In this document: piece by piece, positions 24,612-33,158 of the stretch
How the letters are laid out: each line of letters starts with the position of its first letter
Position numbering within the stretch: the first letter of the stretch is position 1
From: Kitasatospora papulosa
Lineage (GTDB): Bacteria > Actinomycetota > Actinomycetes > Streptomycetales > Streptomycetaceae
Direction of reading: 5' to 3'
Assembly: GCF_000717245.1 (NCBI RefSeq)
Contig: NZ_JNYQ01000001.1
Span: 744,001 to 808,000, forward strand
Length of the DNA: 64,000 nucleotides
Made by a program: the position numbers and the translations under genes
Notes under the pieces: generated by a model
The model's database searches: none
Seen by the model: only the letters and a program-made list of their open reading frames with translations
Told to the model about the DNA's origin: nothing

Positions 24612-26117
24612 ATGGTTGACGCCTCCCCGCACGAGCAGCCCCCCGCCCGGTCCCGGACCCGCACGTGGGCCGTGGTCGCGGCCGCCTGCACCGGTCAGTT
24701 CCTCGTCGTCCTCGACGTGTCCGTGGTCAACGTCGCGCTACCGTCCATGCGCACCGACCTGGGCCTGAGCGCGCCCGGACTGCAGTGGGTCGTCAACGCC
24801 TACTCGATCGCCTTCGCCGGGTTCATGCTGCTCGGCGGACGGGCCGCGGACATCTACGGCCGCAAGAGGATGTTCCTGACCGGGATCGGCCTCTTCACCG
24901 TCGCCTCCCTGGCCGGCGGGTTCGCGCAGGAGGGCTGGCAGCTCCTCGCCGCCCGCGCCGGGCAGGGGCTGGGCGCCGCCGTGCTGTCACCCGCGACGCT
25001 CACCATCCTCACCGCCGCCGTCCCCGAAGGCCCCGCGCGGACCAGGGCCATCGGCACCTGGATGGCGGTCGGCGCGGGCGGCGGAGCGGCCGGGGGGCTC
25101 ATCGGCGGAGTGCTCACCGACACCCTGTCCTGGCGGTGGGTCCTGCTGATCAACGTACCGATCGGCGCCCTGGTCATCGTGGGCGCGGCGGTCTGGCTGG
25201 CCGAGGGCGCGGCCGGTGACCGGCGCCGGATGGACCTGCTGGGCGCGGTGCTCGTCACGGCCGGCCTGGCGACGACGGCGTACGGCATCGTGCAGACCGA
25301 GGCCGAGGGCTGGACCGCCGCCGCCACGCTGGTGCCCCTGCTGGGCGGCCTGGTGCTGCTGGGTCTGTTCGTCCTGGTGGAGGCGAGGGCGGCGGCGCCG
25401 CTGATGCCGCTGCGGGTGCTCGGGGTACGCGCCGTCTCCGCGGCGAACGTGTCGATGCTGCTGCTCGGTTCGGCGACGTTCGGCATGTGGTACTTCATGA
25501 CCGTCTACGCCCAGAACATCCTGGGCTACACACCGCTGCAGGCCGGCCTGGCCCTCCTGCCGGCGTCCGTCGCCGTCTTCGTCGCGTCGAAGGCCGCCCC
25601 CAGGATCATGACGAGATCCGGCGCGAAGGCCCTGGCCGTGACGGGTGTCCTGGTCACCGCCGCCGGGTTCGGCTGGCAGTCCACCATGGGCGTGGACGGT
25701 TCCTATCTCACCTCGGTCTGCCTCCCCGGCCTCCTCATGATGACGGGGGCCGGACTGGCCTCGACCCCGCTGGCCACGCTCGCCACCTCCGGTGCGGCGC
25801 CCGGCGACGCCGGACTCGTCTCCGGACTGGTCAACACCTCCCGGACGATGGGCGGTGCGCTGGGCCTCGCCGTGCTCTCCACGGTCGCCGCGGCCCGGAC
25901 CGCGGGATCGGGGGGCGCGGCGGAGATCACGGCCGGATACGCCCTGGCCTTCCGTACGTCCGCCCTGGTGCTGGTCGCCGGAGCGGTGATGATGCTGCTC
26001 TGGCTGCCGGGCCGCGGAGCCAACGGCCCCGGCGGCGGGCCGGGCACCCGGGCCGGGAACCGGGCGGGACGGCCGGGGAAGGCACCGGCCCCGGCGCTGC
26101 GCTCACCCGAGGCGTAG
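24612..26117 (+). CDS. MFS transporter, EmrB/QacA type (DHA2)
   Basis: A 501-residue exporter with about 14 spans. It has the family motif LDVSVVNVALPSM in span 1, LGGRAADIYGRKRM as motif A, the motif C-like AVGAGGGAAGGLIGG and LSWRWVLLINVPIGALV in the central part. This is the drug-resistance DHA2 group that exports cationic or lipophilic compounds. The ATG at 24612 is preferred to one three codons upstream because GAGAGG is nine bases before it. A hairpin terminator follows at 26178. Its substrate cannot be told from the sequence. Confidence 0.86.
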   Translation: MVDASPHEQPPARSRTRTWAVVAAACTGQFLVVLDVSVVNVALPSMRTDLGLSAPGLQWVVNAYSIAFAGFMLLGGRAADIYGRKRMFLTGIGLFTVASLAGGFAQEGWQLLAARAGQGLGAAVLSPATLTILTAAVPEGPARTRAIGTWMAVGAGGGAAGGLIGGVLTDTLSWRWVLLINVPIGALVIVGAAVWLAEGAAGDRRRMDLLGAVLVTAGLATTAYGIVQTEAEGWTAAATLVPLLGGLVLLGLFVLVEARAAAPLMPLRVLGVRAVSAANVSMLLLGSATFGMWYFMTVYAQNILGYTPLQAGLALLPASVAVFVASKAAPRIMTRSGAKALAVTGVLVTAAGFGWQSTMGVDGSYLTSVCLPGLLMMTGAGLASTPLATLATSGAAPGDAGLVSGLVNTSRTMGGALGLAVLSTVAAARTAGSGGAAEITAGYALAFRTSALVLVAGAVMMLLWLPGRGANGPGGGPGTRAGNRAGRPGKAPAPALRSPEA

Positions 26118-26177
26118 CCCTCCTCCGCGAGGCCGGACGCGAGGCCCGGGCCGCGGGACGGCGGGTCCCGCACGGCC

Positions 26178-26213
26178 GAGGGCCGCCGCAGCCGGGTGGC
26201 TGCGACGGCCCTC
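26178..26213. terminator. Terminator shared by the MFS gene and the 58-aa ORF
   Basis: GAGGGCCGCCGCAGCC and GGCTGCGACGGCCCTC pair with one mismatch around a GGGT loop. It lies 60 bases after the MFS stop and 19 bases beyond the stop of the convergent 58-aa ORF. Confidence 0.75.
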
Positions 26214-26231
26214 TGTCCTGCGGAGCGGTAC

Positions 26232-26408
26232 TCAGGCCGCCGCGCCGCCACCCCCTTCGGAGGGACGGCGGTGACGGCCGTGCGGCTGTGCGGTAACGCT
26301 CTCCGCGGATGCGCCTCCTCGGTGCTTTCCGTAGCCGCCGGCGTCGCCCCGGCCCGTGTCCGCCTCGGGCGGACGGGTCTGGGTCGTGTCGGTTCGGGCT
26401 TCAGACAT
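26232..26408 (-). CDS. Small hydrophilic protein, 58 aa
   Basis: The frame starts with ATG at 26408 and encodes MSEARTDTTQTRPPEADTGR, then a Gly/His/Arg-rich part containing GGYGKHRGG and QPHGRHRRPSEGGGG, and stops at 26232. GGGGAGA lies about eight bases before the start, a good ribosome site. The protein is charged, with no signal peptide or membrane span. It lies in the 400-base gap downstream of the beta-propeller-like gene and ends just before a terminator, so it may be co-transcribed with it. I do not recognise a family with certainty. Confidence 0.5.
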   Translation of the reverse strand: MSEARTDTTQTRPPEADTGRGDAGGYGKHRGGASAESVTAQPHGRHRRPSEGGGGAAA

Positions 26409-26519
26409 GTGGGAGATCTCCCCGTTGCAATCGCTTACGTGTGTGTCGCAGCCCCGCCGCCCCCCGGCACGGTCACCGTCGGCGCCCGCACGGAACGGCT
26501 GCGTAGCCCCGCCGAGAGT

Positions 26520-28235
26520 TTATCCAGGTGCGGTGCGGCCGGTGAGAGGCGCCTGCCCCAACGGGACGGGTTTGCACATCCCGAAAGCCGGCGTGCTCCC
26601 GGACGCGCCCGTTCCGGACACGGCGGCCCGGCGGGGCTCGTCCACGGGGGCCTCCAGCAGCGCCACGGCGCAGGGCGCGCCCTCCTGCGCGTACGGCAGG
26701 TGCAGCACGCCTTCCCGGGTCCAGAAACCGGACCCGGCCGCCCACCCGTCGGGCGCCGCGAACTGGTGCAGCCGACGGCCCGCCGGACGCCACAGCCCCA
26801 CCCAGCTGTCCGTGGCCCCGTCGATCCGCAGGGCCACCGCACAGCTCTCCGGCATCAGCATCTGGCCGGGCTGCACGGCGAACGGTGTCACGGTCGCGTC
26901 CGCCGCGCGCAGGCACTCCGGGAACCGCACCGGCAGGCAGCTGCCGAGCACCCCCCAGCCGAGCCGGTCGTGACCGGGAGCGTCCGACCTGACCAGCAGC
27001 AGTCCGCTGTCGGCGTCCGCCGTCAGCAGCCTGTCGTTGCTCTCCGGCGCGATCTGCAGCAGGGGGGTCACCTCCCCGCCGCGCTCCAGGTCGAGCACGA
27101 CCGCCTTCACGGGGCCGCCGCCGGGCAGTTGCCGGTCCAGGGCGAGCAGCCGGCCCTCCCGGTCCAGCCAGACACCGCCGGAACAGCGGCCCGGGACGTC
27201 CGCCACGTGCTCGGGACCGAACCCCCCGCCGGCCACCAGCCATACAGCGGTGGAACGCGCGCCGGGGAGCAGGGCGAGGACGCTCGCACCGTCCGGTGAC
27301 GGCGGCAGCAGCACGAGATCCGCGCAGTCGAGGGCGCCCAGCAGGAGTTCACCCGTGCCGGGCCCGGTCGGATAGAGCAGCGAGAACGTGTGCCGGTCGG
27401 CGTCCACCCGTCTCCGGATCAGGACCCGCCCGTCCGCGAGCGGCACCACATCGGCCTCGGGCTCCTCGGGCTGGTCGAGGGGGAGGGGTACGGCGTAGGG
27501 CTCGGGGCCGTCCAGCGTCCAGCGCTCGGCGAACCAGGCGGGCCCGCCCGCAGTCCCGGCCGTGGTGAGCCGCGCCGCGTACGCGTGGTCGGCGGACAGG
27601 GTGAGCGGTTGCGGCACCGGACGCGGCGGACTCGCGGGGAGGGCTGCCGCGTGGGCCGCGACGGGGGGCGCGGGAGGCAGGGGTGAACCGGTCCGCACGA
27701 GCGGTACGGAGGGCGCCGGTGCGGGGGGAACCGTCGGCATCGGCGGGACCGGCGGTGCGGAGGAGGCGGCGGCAGGGAGGGGTGGCGTGGGGGCGGCGGC
27801 CCGCACAGGCTCGTCGCGCGTCCCGGCCCTCTCCCGCGGCACCTCGGACGGGGTCCGGCGGCCGAGACTTCCGAGGCCCACGCTTCCGGCACCGAGGCTT
27901 CCCGGACCGAGCCGCCCGGGGTCGGCACTGCCGGGGGCGATGGCGACGACGGTGGCGGTGGTGCGGAACACCCCCGGGTCACGCGGGCCCGGGGCACGCG
28001 CCACTCCTGCGGCCGGACCGGCGCCCAGGCCCGGCGCCGCCGCCGTGGCCGGATCGGCGTCCCGGTCCGCCGCACCCGCTCTGACCGGGTCCGCGCTCTC
28101 GTCCGACGCATCCGTGACGCGGGGTTTCACCGGCTCCGCCGGTCCGTCCGGATCAGCGGGTTCGAGCGCGGGCTCGGCCGTCGCGGCAGTCCCTGCGACT
28201 CCGGCGGTCTTGTCCTCGATGGCACAGGCAGTCAT
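26520..28235 (-). CDS. Hypothetical protein with Pro/Ala-rich N-terminus and beta-propeller-like C-terminus
   Basis: A 571-residue protein with no signal peptide. Residues 1 to about 190 are low complexity, rich in Ala, Pro, Gly and Thr, with runs such as DPGRLGPGSLGAGSVGLGSL. The remaining part has repeated beta-strand pairs with WLVAGG, WLDREGRLLALDR, GLLLVRSDA and WVGLWRPAGRR, suggestive of propeller blades. I do not recognise an enzyme. The ATG at 28235 was chosen because GGAGGTGA lies nine bases upstream. It is divergent from the siderophore-binding lipoprotein gene, and the 198-base spacer holds an iron box, so both may respond to iron. Confidence 0.7.
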   Translation of the reverse strand: MTACAIEDKTAGVAGTAATAEPALEPADPDGPAEPVKPRVTDASDESADPVRAGAADRDADPATAAAPGLGAGPAAGVARAPGPRDPGVFRTTATVVAIAPGSADPGRLGPGSLGAGSVGLGSLGRRTPSEVPRERAGTRDEPVRAAAPTPPLPAAASSAPPVPPMPTVPPAPAPSVPLVRTGSPLPPAPPVAAHAAALPASPPRPVPQPLTLSADHAYAARLTTAGTAGGPAWFAERWTLDGPEPYAVPLPLDQPEEPEADVVPLADGRVLIRRRVDADRHTFSLLYPTGPGTGELLLGALDCADLVLLPPSPDGASVLALLPGARSTAVWLVAGGGFGPEHVADVPGRCSGGVWLDREGRLLALDRQLPGGGPVKAVVLDLERGGEVTPLLQIAPESNDRLLTADADSGLLLVRSDAPGHDRLGWGVLGSCLPVRFPECLRAADATVTPFAVQPGQMLMPESCAVALRIDGATDSWVGLWRPAGRRLHQFAAPDGWAAGSGFWTREGVLHLPYAQEGAPCAVALLEAPVDEPRRAAVSGTGASGSTPAFGMCKPVPLGQAPLTGRTAPG

Positions 28236-28379
28236 GGTCCGGTCACCTCCGGCAACAGAAGCTAGGTTTCGGACTCCCCACCGGACAACATCAGCCACCC
28301 CACTTCACACATAAGGGTGTTGATGTCCAGATTCGCCTGCGGAGGTAGGGGTGCCTGTGCTGTCTTGTCTGTACACATC

Positions 28380-28398
28380 TAAGGTGAGGCTGCCCTAA
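28380..28398 (+). promoter_or_regulatory. Iron box (DmdR/DtxR-type operator)
   Basis: TAAGGTGAGGCTGCCCTAA is an imperfect palindrome closely matching the streptomycete iron-box consensus TTAGGTTAGGCTCACCTAA. It lies 36 bases before the start of the siderophore-binding lipoprotein gene, where an iron-loaded repressor would block transcription. Confidence 0.8.
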
Positions 28399-28433
28399 GA
28401 ATTTCCTGTGTCCTCCCCGAACCGGAGCAGAAC

Positions 28434-29474
28434 ATGTCCTTCAGGCGCCGCGGCACCGCCGCGATCGGTCTCGCGGTCGCGGCCGCACTGTCCCTCTCGG
28501 CGTGCGGCGGCGACGACACGTCGGGCGGCTCGGCCGGCGGCGACACCGGCGGTGACAAGAAGGCGGCCGTCGCCACGGGCGGCAAGGACTTCGCCGACGC
28601 GGCGAAGAAGACCGCGGAGTACGGGACGGACGCCGAGGCCGGCGAGTTCCCCCGCACCGTCACCCACGCCATGGGCAGCACGTCGATCGAGGCCGCGCCC
28701 AAGCGCGTGGTCGTGCTCGACGTCGGCGAGTTCGACAACGTCGTCTCGCTCGGTGTGAAGCCGGTCGGCTACGCCCCCTCCGAGGGCGACGAGGCCATCC
28801 CGTCGTACCTGGCGAAGGACGCGGGGAACCCGGTGAGCGTCGGGACGATCAACAGCCTCAACCTGGAGGCGATCGCCGGTCTGAAGCCGGACCTGATCCT
28901 CGGCAGCCAGCTGCGCGCCGCCGACACGTACGACGAGCTGTCGAAGATCGCGCCGACCGTGTTCTCCATCCGCCCCGGCTTCACCTGGAAGGAGAACTAC
29001 CTCCTGAACGCCGCCGCGCTCGACAGGACCGCGAAGGCGAAGTCCGAGCTCGCCGCCTACGAGGCGAACGCGAAGAAGCTCGGCGAGGAGATCGGCCCGG
29101 ACAAGCCGACCATCTCGATGGTCCGCTACCTGCCGGACAAGATCCGCCTCTACGCCAAGGCGTCCTTCATCGGCACGATCCTCCAGGACGTGGGCCTGCC
29201 GCGGCCGAAGAACCAGCAGATCGACGATCTCGCCGCCGAGATCAGCCCCGAGAACATCGACCAGGCGGACGCCGACTGGATCTTCACCGGTGTCTACGGC
29301 GACGCGAAGGCCACCAAGCGCGACACCGCGCGCGCCAACCCGCTGTGGAAGAACCTCGCCGCGGTGAAGGCGGGCCGGGCCAAGGACGTCTCCGACGAGA
29401 CCTGGTACCTCGGTCTCGGCGTCACCTCCGCGAACCTCGTCCTCGACGACCTCCGCGCCGACCTCGTCAAGTAA
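28434..29474 (+). CDS. Iron-siderophore ABC transporter substrate-binding lipoprotein
   Basis: A 346-residue lipoprotein with signal and lipobox SLSAC, a Gly/Asp-rich linker and a FecB/BtuF-like binding fold. Conserved segments include KRVVVLDVGEFDNVVSLGVKPVGYA, EAIAGLKPDLILGS, YDELSKIAPTV and the later ADADWIFTGVYG. Such proteins capture ferric hydroxamate or related siderophores and hand them to an ABC permease. No permease genes are next to it, so it must share one encoded elsewhere. The iron box before it indicates expression under iron limitation. It resembles the ferrioxamine-binding group, but the ligand is inferred. Confidence 0.87.
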   Translation: MSFRRRGTAAIGLAVAAALSLSACGGDDTSGGSAGGDTGGDKKAAVATGGKDFADAAKKTAEYGTDAEAGEFPRTVTHAMGSTSIEAAPKRVVVLDVGEFDNVVSLGVKPVGYAPSEGDEAIPSYLAKDAGNPVSVGTINSLNLEAIAGLKPDLILGSQLRAADTYDELSKIAPTVFSIRPGFTWKENYLLNAAALDRTAKAKSELAAYEANAKKLGEEIGPDKPTISMVRYLPDKIRLYAKASFIGTILQDVGLPRPKNQQIDDLAAEISPENIDQADADWIFTGVYGDAKATKRDTARANPLWKNLAAVKAGRAKDVSDETWYLGLGVTSANLVLDDLRADLVK

Positions 29475-29485
29475 CGATTCGCACC

Positions 29486-29519
29486 GGCCGCCGGTCCCGG
29501 TCCCGGGGCTCCGGCGGCC
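29486..29519 (+). terminator. Terminator after the siderophore-binding gene
   Basis: GGCCGCCGG pairs with CCGGCGGCC over a 16-base loop that can fold further. It starts 12 bases after the stop codon. Confidence 0.6.
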
Positions 29520-29558
29520 AGGGGCGGCGGGGCACGGCGGACAGGTAGCCTTTCCCCC

Positions 29559-30395
29559 GTGCCCCGTCTGTCTGAAGTCATCGCCGAGCTCGACGCCCTC
29601 TGGCCTCCCGAGCGGGCCGAAGGATGGGACGCCGTCGGCACGGTCTGCGGCGACCCCGAAGCGCAGGTCGACCGGGTCCTCTTCGCCGTCGACCCCGTCC
29701 AGCAGATCGCCGACGAGGCCCGCACCCTCGGTGCCCAGCTGATCGTCACCCACCACCCGCTCTATCTGCGCGGTACGACGACGGTCGCGGCCACCACCTT
29801 CAAGGGCCGGGTCGTGCACGGGCTGATCACGCACGGCATCGCCCTGCACGTCGCGCACACCAACGCCGACACCGCCGACCCCGGGGTCTCCGACGCCCTC
29901 GCCGGTTCGCTGGACCTCCGGGTCACCGGCCCCCTCGTGCCGGACCCCACCGACGCCACCGGACGCCGCGGCCTCGGCCGGGTCTGCGAGCTGGACCACC
30001 CGGTGACCCTCCGCGACCTCGCCGCCCGCGCCGCCGCCCGGCTGCCCGCCACCGCGCAGGGCATCCGGCTCGCCGGTGACCCCGACGCGCTCGTGCGCCG
30101 CGTCGCGGTGAGCGGCGGCTCCGGCGACAGCCTCTTCGACGCCGTACGAGCCGTCGGCGTGGACGCCTTCCTCACCGCCGACCTGCGCCACCACCCGGCC
30201 TCCGAGGCCGTCCAGCACTCGCCGCTCGGCCTCGTCGATGCCGCACACTGGGCCACCGAATGGCCCTGGTGCGAGCAGGCCGCCGCGCAGCTCGACGCGA
30301 TTTCCGACCGCCACGGATGGGACCTCCGGGTCCACGTCTCGAAGCAGGTCACCGACCCCTGGACCACCCACCACTCTTCTGGAGCCCCCAACTGA
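29559..30395 (+). CDS. Nif3-like dinuclear metal center protein
   Basis: A 278-residue protein of the Nif3/YbgI family (GTP cyclohydrolase I type 2 / NIF3). It has the metal-binding VTHHPLYLRG, the HTNADTADPGVSDALA segment, and HHPASEAVQHSPLGLVDAAHW near the end. Members form hexamers with paired metal sites, but their role is unclear. The GTG at 29559 is the natural start of the conserved PRLSEVIAELDALWPPERAEGWD. It opens a three-gene operon with a zinc-ribbon protein and RNase H/phosphatase. The stop TGA overlaps the next start by three bases. Confidence 0.88.
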   Translation: MPRLSEVIAELDALWPPERAEGWDAVGTVCGDPEAQVDRVLFAVDPVQQIADEARTLGAQLIVTHHPLYLRGTTTVAATTFKGRVVHGLITHGIALHVAHTNADTADPGVSDALAGSLDLRVTGPLVPDPTDATGRRGLGRVCELDHPVTLRDLAARAAARLPATAQGIRLAGDPDALVRRVAVSGGSGDSLFDAVRAVGVDAFLTADLRHHPASEAVQHSPLGLVDAAHWATEWPWCEQAAAQLDAISDRHGWDLRVHVSKQVTDPWTTHHSSGAPN

Positions 30396-31135
30396 ACGCC
30401 GCGCCCGCCGACCAGATCCGACTCCTCGAAGTCCAGGCACTCGACGTACGTCTGTCGCAGCTCTCCCACAAGCGCACGTCGCTGCCCGAGCACGCCGAGC
30501 TCGACTCGCTCAACAGCGACCTCGCACAGCTGCGCGACCTGCTCGTCGCCTCGCAGACCGAGGAGAGCGACACCACCCGCGAGCAGACCAAGGCGGAGCA
30601 GGACGTCGACCAGGTGCGCCAGCGCGCCGTCCGCGACCAGCAGCGGCTCGACTCCGGAGCGGTCTCCTCGCCGAAGGACCTCGAGAACCTGCAGCGCGAG
30701 ATCACCTCGCTCGCCAAGCGCCAGGGTGACCTGGAGGACGTCGTCCTCGAGATCATGGAGCGCCGTGAGTCCGCCCAGGAGCGCGTCGCCGAACTGACCG
30801 AGCGCGTCGGCGCGGTGCAGGCCAAGGTCGACGACGCGACCGCCCGCCGGGACGCCGCGACCCAGGAGCTCGACGCCGAGGCCGCCACCGTGGCCAAGGA
30901 CCGCGAGGTCGTCGCGGGCGCCGTCCCCGCCGACCTGCTGAAGCTCTACGACAAGCTGCGCGCCCAGCAGGGCGGCGTCGGCGCGGCCCGGCTCTACCAG
31001 CGCCGCTGCGAGGGCTGCCGCCTGGAGCTGAACATCACCGAGGTCAACGACGTGAAGGCCGCGTCCCCCGAGACCGTGCTGCGCTGCGAGAACTGCCACC
31101 GCATCCTGGTCCGCACCTCGGAGTCGGGCCTGTAA
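30392..31135 (+). CDS. Zinc-ribbon coiled-coil protein (C4-type), probable CTG start
   Basis: A 247-residue cytoplasmic protein. After NAAPADQIRLLEVQALDVRL, a long coiled coil runs from about residue 20 to 170 with heptad-rich LAKRQGDLEDVVLEIMERRE. A C-terminal zinc ribbon has the four cysteines in CEGCRLEL and LRCENCHRILV. The family is conserved in actinomycetes beside Nif3. No ATG, GTG or TTG fits: CTG at 30392 matches the usual N-terminus, has GGAG upstream, and overlaps the Nif3 stop in a CTGA arrangement like the ATGA pairs elsewhere. An upstream start would add about 45 residues read from the Nif3 frame. Its stop shares an A with the next ATG. Confidence 0.8.
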   Translation: MNAAPADQIRLLEVQALDVRLSQLSHKRTSLPEHAELDSLNSDLAQLRDLLVASQTEESDTTREQTKAEQDVDQVRQRAVRDQQRLDSGAVSSPKDLENLQREITSLAKRQGDLEDVVLEIMERRESAQERVAELTERVGAVQAKVDDATARRDAATQELDAEAATVAKDREVVAGAVPADLLKLYDKLRAQQGGVGAARLYQRRCEGCRLELNITEVNDVKAASPETVLRCENCHRILVRTSESGL

Positions 31136-32424
31136 TGCCCGTTCCCCGCCGGCTGGTCGTCGAGGCGGACGGCGGCTCCCGGGGCAACCCGGGGCCCGCC
31201 GGCTACGGCGCCGTCGTCCTCGACCCGCTCGACACCGCCACGCTCGCGGAGGCGGCCGAGTACATCGGGGTCGCGACGAACAACGTGGCGGAGTACCGCG
31301 GCCTGATCGCCGGTCTCAAGGCGGTCAGGGACCTCTTCCCGGACACCCCCGTGCAGGTGCGCGTCCGGATGGACTCCAAGCTGGTGGTCGAGCAGATGTC
31401 GGGGCGCTGGAAGATCAAGCACCCCGACATGAAGCCGCTCGCCGAGGAGGCCGCGCGCATCCTGCCCGCCTCCTCGGTCACGTACGAGTGGATCCCGCGC
31501 GCGGAGAACAAGCACGCGGACCGGCTCGCCAACGAGGCGATGGACGCCGGCCGACGGGGCGAGCAGTGGGACCCGGGGGCCTCGACGGCCGACGTGGAGA
31601 CGACCCGCACGCGCGTCCTCCACGAGGAGCAGCCCCCGTCAGGACCGCCCGGTGACGCGGTCGCCGGTGCGGCGAAGGTCCGTGCCGCCCTGGCCGCCGC
31701 CCGCCCGGCGACGCCGGCCCCGCAGGCCGGTCCGGCGGAGACTCCGCAGGCCGATCCTGCGGAGACCCCGCAGGTGGGCTGGGGGAGCGCGCCGGACCTG
31801 GGCGCGCCCGCCACCTTCCTCCTGCTCCGGCACGGCGAGACCGCCCTCACCCCCGAGAAGCGCTTCTCGGGGAGTGGTGGCGGCGACCCCGAACTGTCGG
31901 CGACGGGCCGCCGGCAGGCCGCCTGCGCAGCGGAGGCGTTCGCCGCCCGGGGCACGGTCCAGGAGATCGTGAGCTCCCCGCTGCGACGCTGCCGTGAGAC
32001 GGCGGAAGCCGTGGCCGGGCGGCTCGGTCTGGAGGTCCGTGTCGAGGACGGCCTGCGCGAGACGGACTTCGGCCTGTGGGAGGGCCTCACCTTCGCCGAG
32101 GTGCGGGAGCGCCACGGCGCGGACCTCACCGCCTGGCTGGCGTCCCCCGACGTGGCCCCCACGGGTGGCGGCGAGAGCTTCGCCGAGGTGGCGGAGCGGG
32201 TCTCGGCGGCACGGGACCGGCTGATCGCCCGCTACGCGGGCCGCACGGTGCTGCTGGTCACGCACGTCACCCCGATCAAGACCCTGGTCCGGCTCGCACT
32301 GGGCGCTCCTCCGGAGTCGCTGTACCGCATGGAGCTCTCACCCGCCTCCGTCTCGACGGTGGCGTACTACGCCGACGGGAACCCGTCGCTGAGACTCCTC
32401 AACGACACCTCGCACCTGCGGTAG
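31135..32424 (+). CDS. Bifunctional RNase H / acid phosphatase
   Basis: A 429-residue two-domain protein. Residues 1-145 form an RNase HI domain: EADGGSRGNPGPAGYG, NVAEYRGLI, RMDSKLVVEQM and the late NKHADRLANEAM give the D-E-D-D metal site. A Pro/Ala linker with repeats of PAETPQ follows. Residues from about 222 form a histidine phosphatase: LLLRHGET, SSPLRRCRETAE, DFGLWEGLTFAE and the second His in VTHVTPIKT. The mycobacterial homolog is known to have both RNase H and alpha-ribazole phosphatase (CobC) activity. It is the last gene of the Nif3 operon (TAATG start). Confidence 0.9.
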   Translation: MPVPRRLVVEADGGSRGNPGPAGYGAVVLDPLDTATLAEAAEYIGVATNNVAEYRGLIAGLKAVRDLFPDTPVQVRVRMDSKLVVEQMSGRWKIKHPDMKPLAEEAARILPASSVTYEWIPRAENKHADRLANEAMDAGRRGEQWDPGASTADVETTRTRVLHEEQPPSGPPGDAVAGAAKVRAALAAARPATPAPQAGPAETPQADPAETPQVGWGSAPDLGAPATFLLLRHGETALTPEKRFSGSGGGDPELSATGRRQAACAAEAFAARGTVQEIVSSPLRRCRETAEAVAGRLGLEVRVEDGLRETDFGLWEGLTFAEVRERHGADLTAWLASPDVAPTGGGESFAEVAERVSAARDRLIARYAGRTVLLVTHVTPIKTLVRLALGAPPESLYRMELSPASVSTVAYYADGNPSLRLLNDTSHLR

Positions 32425-32454
32425 GCCGCGGGGCGTCACGTTCCGGACGGCGGG

Positions 32455-32470
32455 GCGGGCCCCGGCCCGC
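32455..32470. terminator. Possible terminator between convergent genes
   Basis: GCGGGCC and GGCCCGC form a short GC-only hairpin between the RNase H/phosphatase gene and the convergent eda gene. It is short, so this is tentative. Confidence 0.4.
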
Positions 32471-32482
32471 CGCGCGCCGGGG

Positions 32483-33130
32483 TCAGCCTCGGCCCAGCGC
32501 CGAGGCCTCGGCGGCCAGCCGCTCCACGCGCGCCCAGTCCTTCGCCGCGACGGCGTCGCCGGGCACCATCCAGCTGCCGCCGACGCAGCCGACGTTGGGC
32601 AGCGCCAGGTACGACGGCGCCGAGGCCAGGGAGATGCCGCCCGTCGGGCAGAACCGGGCCTGAGGGAGCGGAGAGGCCAGGGCCCTCAGATAAGCGGTGC
32701 CGCCCGCGGCCTCGGCGGGGAAGAACTTCATCTCCGTGATCCCGCGTTCCAGCAGTGCCACGACCTCGGAGGTCGTCGAGACACCCGGCAGGAACGGCAC
32801 GCCCGAGGCCTTCATCGCGTCCAGCAGAGCCTCCGTCCAGCCGGGGCTGACCAGGAAGCGGGCCCCCGCCGCGACGGTGTCCGCCACATGCGCCGGGGAG
32901 ATCACCGTGCCCGCGCCGACCACGGCGCCGGGGACCTCCGAGGCGATCGCCCGGATCGCGTCGAGGGCGGCCGCCGTCCGCAGCGTGACCTCGATCGCGG
33001 GCAGCCCGCCCGCGACGAGGGCGCGGGCCAGCGGCACGGCGTCGGCCGCGTCCTCCAGGACGACGACGGGGACGACGGGGGCGAGGTCCAGCACGGAAGC
33101 GGACACGGCGGCGGGCGCGGAGGAGGTCAT
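32483..33130 (-). CDS. eda: KDPG/KHG aldolase
   Basis: A 215-residue class I aldolase that splits 2-keto-3-deoxy-6-phosphogluconate to pyruvate and glyceraldehyde 3-phosphate (Entner-Doudoroff end step). It has the family residues in AIEVTLRT (Glu47, Arg51), GVSTTSEV, and the Schiff-base Lys135 in EMKFFPAEAAGG. CPTGGISLA binds phosphate. The ATG at 33130 gives the usual length. A palindrome lies 29 bases upstream in the leader, probably for a carbon-source regulator. Confidence 0.9.
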   Translation of the reverse strand: MTSSAPAAVSASVLDLAPVVPVVVLEDAADAVPLARALVAGGLPAIEVTLRTAAALDAIRAIASEVPGAVVGAGTVISPAHVADTVAAGARFLVSPGWTEALLDAMKASGVPFLPGVSTTSEVVALLERGITEMKFFPAEAAGGTAYLRALASPLPQARFCPTGGISLASAPSYLALPNVGCVGGSWMVPGDAVAAKDWARVERLAAEASALGRG

Positions 33131-33158
33131 GGACTCATCCTGCCGCGAGAACCGCACA

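Noticed and set aside
28395..30440. Long minus-strand open frame of 681 codons opposite the siderophore-binding and Nif3 genes
   Set aside because: Both plus-strand genes are clearly real; the antisense translation is low-complexity and lacks any motif.
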